64,000 bases of DNA from Desulfonatronovibrio magnus (GTDB lineage Bacteria > Desulfobacterota > Desulfovibrionia > Desulfovibrionales > Desulfonatronovibrionaceae): NCBI RefSeq assembly GCF_000934755.1, contig NZ_JYNP01000033.1, forward strand, positions 1-64,000. The letters run 5' to 3'. The notes under the pieces were generated by a model. It saw nothing but the letters and a program-made list of their open reading frames with translations, was not told where the DNA came from and did not search any database. Of this stretch, positions 61,076 to 64,000 are shown piece by piece; within the stretch, counting starts at the first letter, position 1, and each line of letters opens with the position of its first letter. The position numbers and the translations under genes are program-made.

Positions 61076-61769
61076 TTATGCAGAAGTGGTAGTGCTTGTG
61101 GAGGGGGCAACTGAGCAGATGTTTGTTAAACAACTTCTTGCTCCGTATATGGCCAGCAGTGGTGTGTATCTGACTCCTATCATTATAGATAAACCTGGCG
61201 AAAAAGGCGGTGACGTAAAGTTTGCACGAGCCAGAAATGACATTGGAAAGCATCTTAAGCAACGAAAAGATGCCTGGATTACGCTTCTTGTTGACTACTA
61301 CGGCATACGAGGTGACTGGCCTGGATATGCTGAATCGAAGCAGGAAAAGGATCATGTAAGAAAAGCTGCCATTATCAGTCAGGCTACTGCTAAACAGATT
61401 CAACAACTTTTCCCGGAGCAAAATCAGGCAGGCCGGTTTATACCTTATTTTTCAATGTACGAGATTGAAGCTCTGTATTTCAGTGATCCGGCTTGTCTGG
61501 CTGAAAAGTTAGGCGTTGCTCAAAAACAGATTGACGCTATTCTTTTAGAGTGCAAGGAACCTGAAAAAATCAACGACAATAGCAGCACAGCACCCTCAAA
61601 AAAATTAGAGGCACTATCTGATCGTTTCAAGAAAACTTCTACAGGCATTGCGATAGCAGAGGCAATTGGTATTGGCAAAATGCGTGAAGCTTGCCCATTG
61701 TTTGACGGTTGGGTAAAAAAACTGGAATCATTAGTAGCGAAGGAAGATAGCAATATGTCTGCTTCATAG
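61068..61769 (+). CDS. DUF4276 protein (TOPRIM-like partner of the AAA ATPase)
   Basis: A 233-residue DUF4276 protein. VVVLVEGATE (Glu12, Glu16) and LLVDYYGIRGDWPG (Asp76) resemble the acidic blocks of TOPRIM domains, and YFSMYEIEALYFSD (Glu132, Glu134) is the family hallmark. This suggests a metal-dependent nuclease or effector working with the upstream ATPase. The ATG at 61068 is preferred because it overlaps the ATPase stop as ATGGGTAG; a longer frame would start far inside the ATPase gene. A direct biochemical role is not established for the family to my knowledge. Confidence 0.85.
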   Translation: MGSYAEVVVLVEGATEQMFVKQLLAPYMASSGVYLTPIIIDKPGEKGGDVKFARARNDIGKHLKQRKDAWITLLVDYYGIRGDWPGYAESKQEKDHVRKAAIISQATAKQIQQLFPEQNQAGRFIPYFSMYEIEALYFSDPACLAEKLGVAQKQIDAILLECKEPEKINDNSSTAPSKKLEALSDRFKKTSTGIAIAEAIGIGKMREACPLFDGWVKKLESLVAKEDSNMSAS

Positions 61770-61839
61770 CCAGAATTGCTGACATTGCATAAGGGTGCGG
61801 GAGGCTTTAAGTTGTACCAAAATGGGGTGCTGTTTTTTG

Positions 61840-63288
61840 ATGGAAGCTTTTAAAAAAATTAGTATAATCAAGCACAATATACACAAGCACAAGATCATTC
61901 TAATATTGATCTTAACTTTAATCCTTTTTGTGCTGGGTTATGTCTATTTTCAGAAATATTACTGGTCGCAGGACAGGATAAGGATACTTTATCTTGAGTC
62001 TGAACGATCCATTTCAAGCTTGAGTCCTTACGGCAAGGGTTTTGAATGGGATCTTGCGGATTATTTCAGCTCAATCTACGGGCTGAAGCCAGTATGGGTC
62101 AAGATCGATGATTTCAACAAAGGTATTGAGCAATTGCAGAGCGGCAGGGCTAATCTGCTGATTTCCGAGCCACTTCTGCCTGACCTTTCCTGGGATAATG
62201 TTGTGAGAGGTCCTGGTTATCTATCAGGTAATTTTATTATTACTCATAACAGGTGGCGGTATCCTCTAAAGAATATCCAGGATCTTTGCAATTTTGATAC
62301 AGTTGCTCCTGGAAGATTCCTGTTTTCGCAAAAAATTGCTTTACTCCAGGATAATCTGAATTGTGAAATTGAAGTATCCAACTCTCTCAATCCTGGGAAA
62401 GACTTTTTCAATATGATTTCCCAGCGAGATTTCAGGTTCGGACTTATTGATGAGCTGAATTTTGATCTCTGGCACAGTTTTTTTCTTGACGTATTTCCCT
62501 CATACTCTCTTAGTACGTCCACCGAACACGCCTGGTTATGGAGTGCAAAATATAAAGATATGGACAGGAAATTCACTGAGTTCTGGGAAGAAATTTTTGA
62601 TGATCCGTATCTTTATTATCTGAAAGAAAAATATTTTGGTTTTTTTCCAGCAGAAAAAGACACTTACCAGCTTAACCATTTCATCACCGCAATAGAGACA
62701 AAACTTCCTCAATATGCTGACTATATACTCACAGCCTCCCAAGAGTACAATATTGATCCACTGCTGCTGACAGTACTGATATATCAGGAGTCACATTTTG
62801 ATCCTGTGGCTCAGAGCAGTACGGGGGTTCAGGGATTGATGCAGATAACCCTGGAAACAGCTGACTTTCTCGGAGTAACTAATCGTCTTGATCCTGAACA
62901 GAGCATTATGGGCGGAGCCAAATATTTAAATTTTCTTATGGAAAGAGTGGTCCCTACCGGGGCTGAGTCCTGGGACAAATGGTTTCTTACACTTGCTGCG
63001 TATAACCAGGGTTTGGGTCACTTGTATGATGCAATGGAACTGGCAGAACGAAAAGGTGTCAACAGGCTGCACTGGTTAGAGTTGAAACAAATATATCCGC
63101 TTTTGAGTTTCCAGAGATATTATGAAACATTGCCCAGAGGGTATGCCCGGGGATTTGAGGCAGTACATTTTGTGGAAAATATCAGGTATTATTACTATAT
63201 TCTGTACGGAATGATTTCACTGGCGCGGCCTGAAGCTGAGCACCTTGGCCGATTTCTTAGGTTTGTTCCTTCGAACTGGCCTGACTGA
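61840..63288 (+). CDS. mltF: Membrane-bound lytic murein transglycosylase F
   Basis: About 482 residues. An N-terminal membrane anchor (IILILILTLILFVLGYVYF) is followed by a solute-binding-protein-like domain (about 45-265) and a lytic transglycosylase domain (about 290-430). The catalytic Glu317 lies in YQESHFDP, with GVQGLMQIT and AAYNQGLGH downstream. It cleaves peptidoglycan glycan strands, forming 1,6-anhydro ends, on the periplasmic face. The ATG follows GGGGTG at nine bases; an upstream start 15 codons earlier is possible. The 3' end overlaps the convergent small gene by 72 bp. Confidence 0.9.
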   Translation: MEAFKKISIIKHNIHKHKIILILILTLILFVLGYVYFQKYYWSQDRIRILYLESERSISSLSPYGKGFEWDLADYFSSIYGLKPVWVKIDDFNKGIEQLQSGRANLLISEPLLPDLSWDNVVRGPGYLSGNFIITHNRWRYPLKNIQDLCNFDTVAPGRFLFSQKIALLQDNLNCEIEVSNSLNPGKDFFNMISQRDFRFGLIDELNFDLWHSFFLDVFPSYSLSTSTEHAWLWSAKYKDMDRKFTEFWEEIFDDPYLYYLKEKYFGFFPAEKDTYQLNHFITAIETKLPQYADYILTASQEYNIDPLLLTVLIYQESHFDPVAQSSTGVQGLMQITLETADFLGVTNRLDPEQSIMGGAKYLNFLMERVVPTGAESWDKWFLTLAAYNQGLGHLYDAMELAERKGVNRLHWLELKQIYPLLSFQRYYETLPRGYARGFEAVHFVENIRYYYYILYGMISLARPEAEHLGRFLRFVPSNWPD

Positions 63289-63552
63289 CGGTTGATTGTC
63301 CTCTTCAACCTTCCGAGTTTGTTGTGGAGGGTGGTTGTCCAACCCCATGGAATGATTGGCCAGACAGTGGTTAAACAATTGATTCTTCCATCGTACAGAC
63401 TGAATCAGCGACAGGATTAGTATGTCCTCCTCCCATTCCCGGCTTGGAGTAAAGGAGCACACCTTTTCATAATACTTGTCCCATAGATCAATCAGAGAAG
63501 CCTCATCAAGGCTGTTAAGCTCATCTGCAATTTTTTTGAGTTTTCTTTCCAT
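63217..63552 (-). CDS. Small uncharacterised protein overlapping mltF
   Basis: I do not recognise this 111-residue protein. The N-terminal half is helical and acidic (ELNSLDEASLIDLWDKYYEKV), the centre hydrophobic (DILILSLIQSVRWKNQLFNH), and the end basic (RPVRRNKPKKSAKVLSFRPRQ). AAGG six bases before the ATG supports it being translated. The 72-bp overlap with mltF is in the basic tail, so the tail composition may be partly dictated by mltF. Confidence 0.6.
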   Translation of the reverse strand: MERKLKKIADELNSLDEASLIDLWDKYYEKVCSFTPSREWEEDILILSLIQSVRWKNQLFNHCLANHSMGLDNHPPQQTRKVEEDNQPSVRPVRRNKPKKSAKVLSFRPRQ

Positions 63553-63679
63553 ATTACCTTCTTTATTCGTCAGTCAAAAAAACTAAATATACAACACTTA
63601 GCGCGAGTTTACGAGTTATGAAATTCTAACACCTTAACATGCTGATATTGTTTTCTTTTTTTAGCACCATCTGTGCCCC

Positions 63680-64000
63680 CTAACTTGATAAATATTGCTT
63701 CATATCGAATAAATCAAATAGCCGCTGCTGGATATTGTCGAGTTTAGAAACAACAGTCTGGGTCTGTTGTTTGTTTTTCTTTTTCGGGAATATATTGATT
63801 ACCTCTCGTATGCCTGACAGTTTATCATGAAGACTGTTTATTGACATGGACATTCCCGAATCTTTAGCTCTTTTCATAATTAATGCTCTAAGCAACAACG
63901 ACAACGAGCAATAAAATCCATGAGTTTTGATCATGTTGTCCGTCCAGTGGTACATCGGCCACCATGAGCCTGTTTTTCTATCCTTCATCTGTCTGAAAAC
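63680..64000 (-). mobile_element. C-terminal part of an IS1634-type transposase, cut by the window edge
   Basis: The frame is open to the edge (VFRQ precedes the first internal Met) and ends with a normal stop at 63680. The segment WWPMYHWTDNMIKTHGFYCS, then LSLLLRALIM and IREVINIFP, is the C-terminal signature of IS1634/IS4-like transposases, with the catalytic Asp/Glu regions expected beyond the edge. No inverted repeat was identified in the 127 bp between it and the next gene. Whether the element is intact cannot be seen. Confidence 0.8.

Overview
The window looks like an origin-proximal stretch of a sulfate-reducing deltaproteobacterium of the Desulfovibrionales. The exact genus cannot be read from the sequence. 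The pointers are the ribosomal/SRP block ffh-rpsP-khpA-rimM-trmD-rplS-rnhB-yraN-rsmI with a TrmD that carries a second methyltransferase-like domain, an incomplete phosphotransferase system, a DUF39 homocysteine-synthesis protein, and the order dnaA-dnaN-gyrB-gyrA.

Layout. 0.8-11.2 kb is an envelope/LPS block: an acyltransferase, MsbA, two glycosyltransferases, an O-antigen-ligase-like protein, a LPS-kinase-like protein, an unrecognised protein, a LpxL-type acyltransferase, and larB. 11.2-14.3 kb holds a sigma-54 activator with a degenerate receiver and an aminotransferase. 14.7-24.1 kb is the SRP/ribosome/RNA-modification block, running into EIID-HPr-EI. 24.2-27.8 kb is an Mla-type lipid transporter (permease, ATPase, MCE protein) interrupted by a repeat element. 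28.3-31.7 kb has an amphi-Trp protein, a LytTR regulator (also with a degenerate receiver) and acetyl-CoA synthetase. 31.9-36.8 kb is an M16 protease, a YgjP-type metalloprotein and acetolactate decarboxylase, all on the minus strand. 37.0-51.6 kb is the chromosome-maintenance zone: a perfect parS, parA, parB, rfaE1, a DUF39/LarE-like pair, a very divergent dnaA, dnaN, gyrB and gyrA. 52-59.3 kb has a TPR lipoprotein, then a minus-strand series purA-holB-glgB-malQ-LapA-like. 60-64 kb has an AAA ATPase/DUF4276 pair, MltF, a small conserved-looking protein and the end of a transposase that runs off the window.

The most striking non-coding feature is the density of short dispersed repeats. Nearly every intergenic gap over about 150 bp is built from a few mosaic families: palindromes, REP-like units, a shared roughly 40-bp tail, and two MITE-like families with clear terminal inverted repeats. 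Several open frames in the gaps are only translations of these repeats.

The observations most worth following are: (1) a LarE-type sulfur transferase translationally overlapped with DUF39, suggesting a sulfur donor for homocysteine synthesis; (2) an origin-linked DnaA with a degraded nucleotide-binding site and extreme A+T content; (3) a two-gene AAA ATPase/TOPRIM-like DUF4276 module that resembles a defence system; (4) two regulators that have both lost the receiver phosphorylation site; (5) MITE-like elements with interchangeable cores. No tRNA, rRNA or CRISPR array was found.
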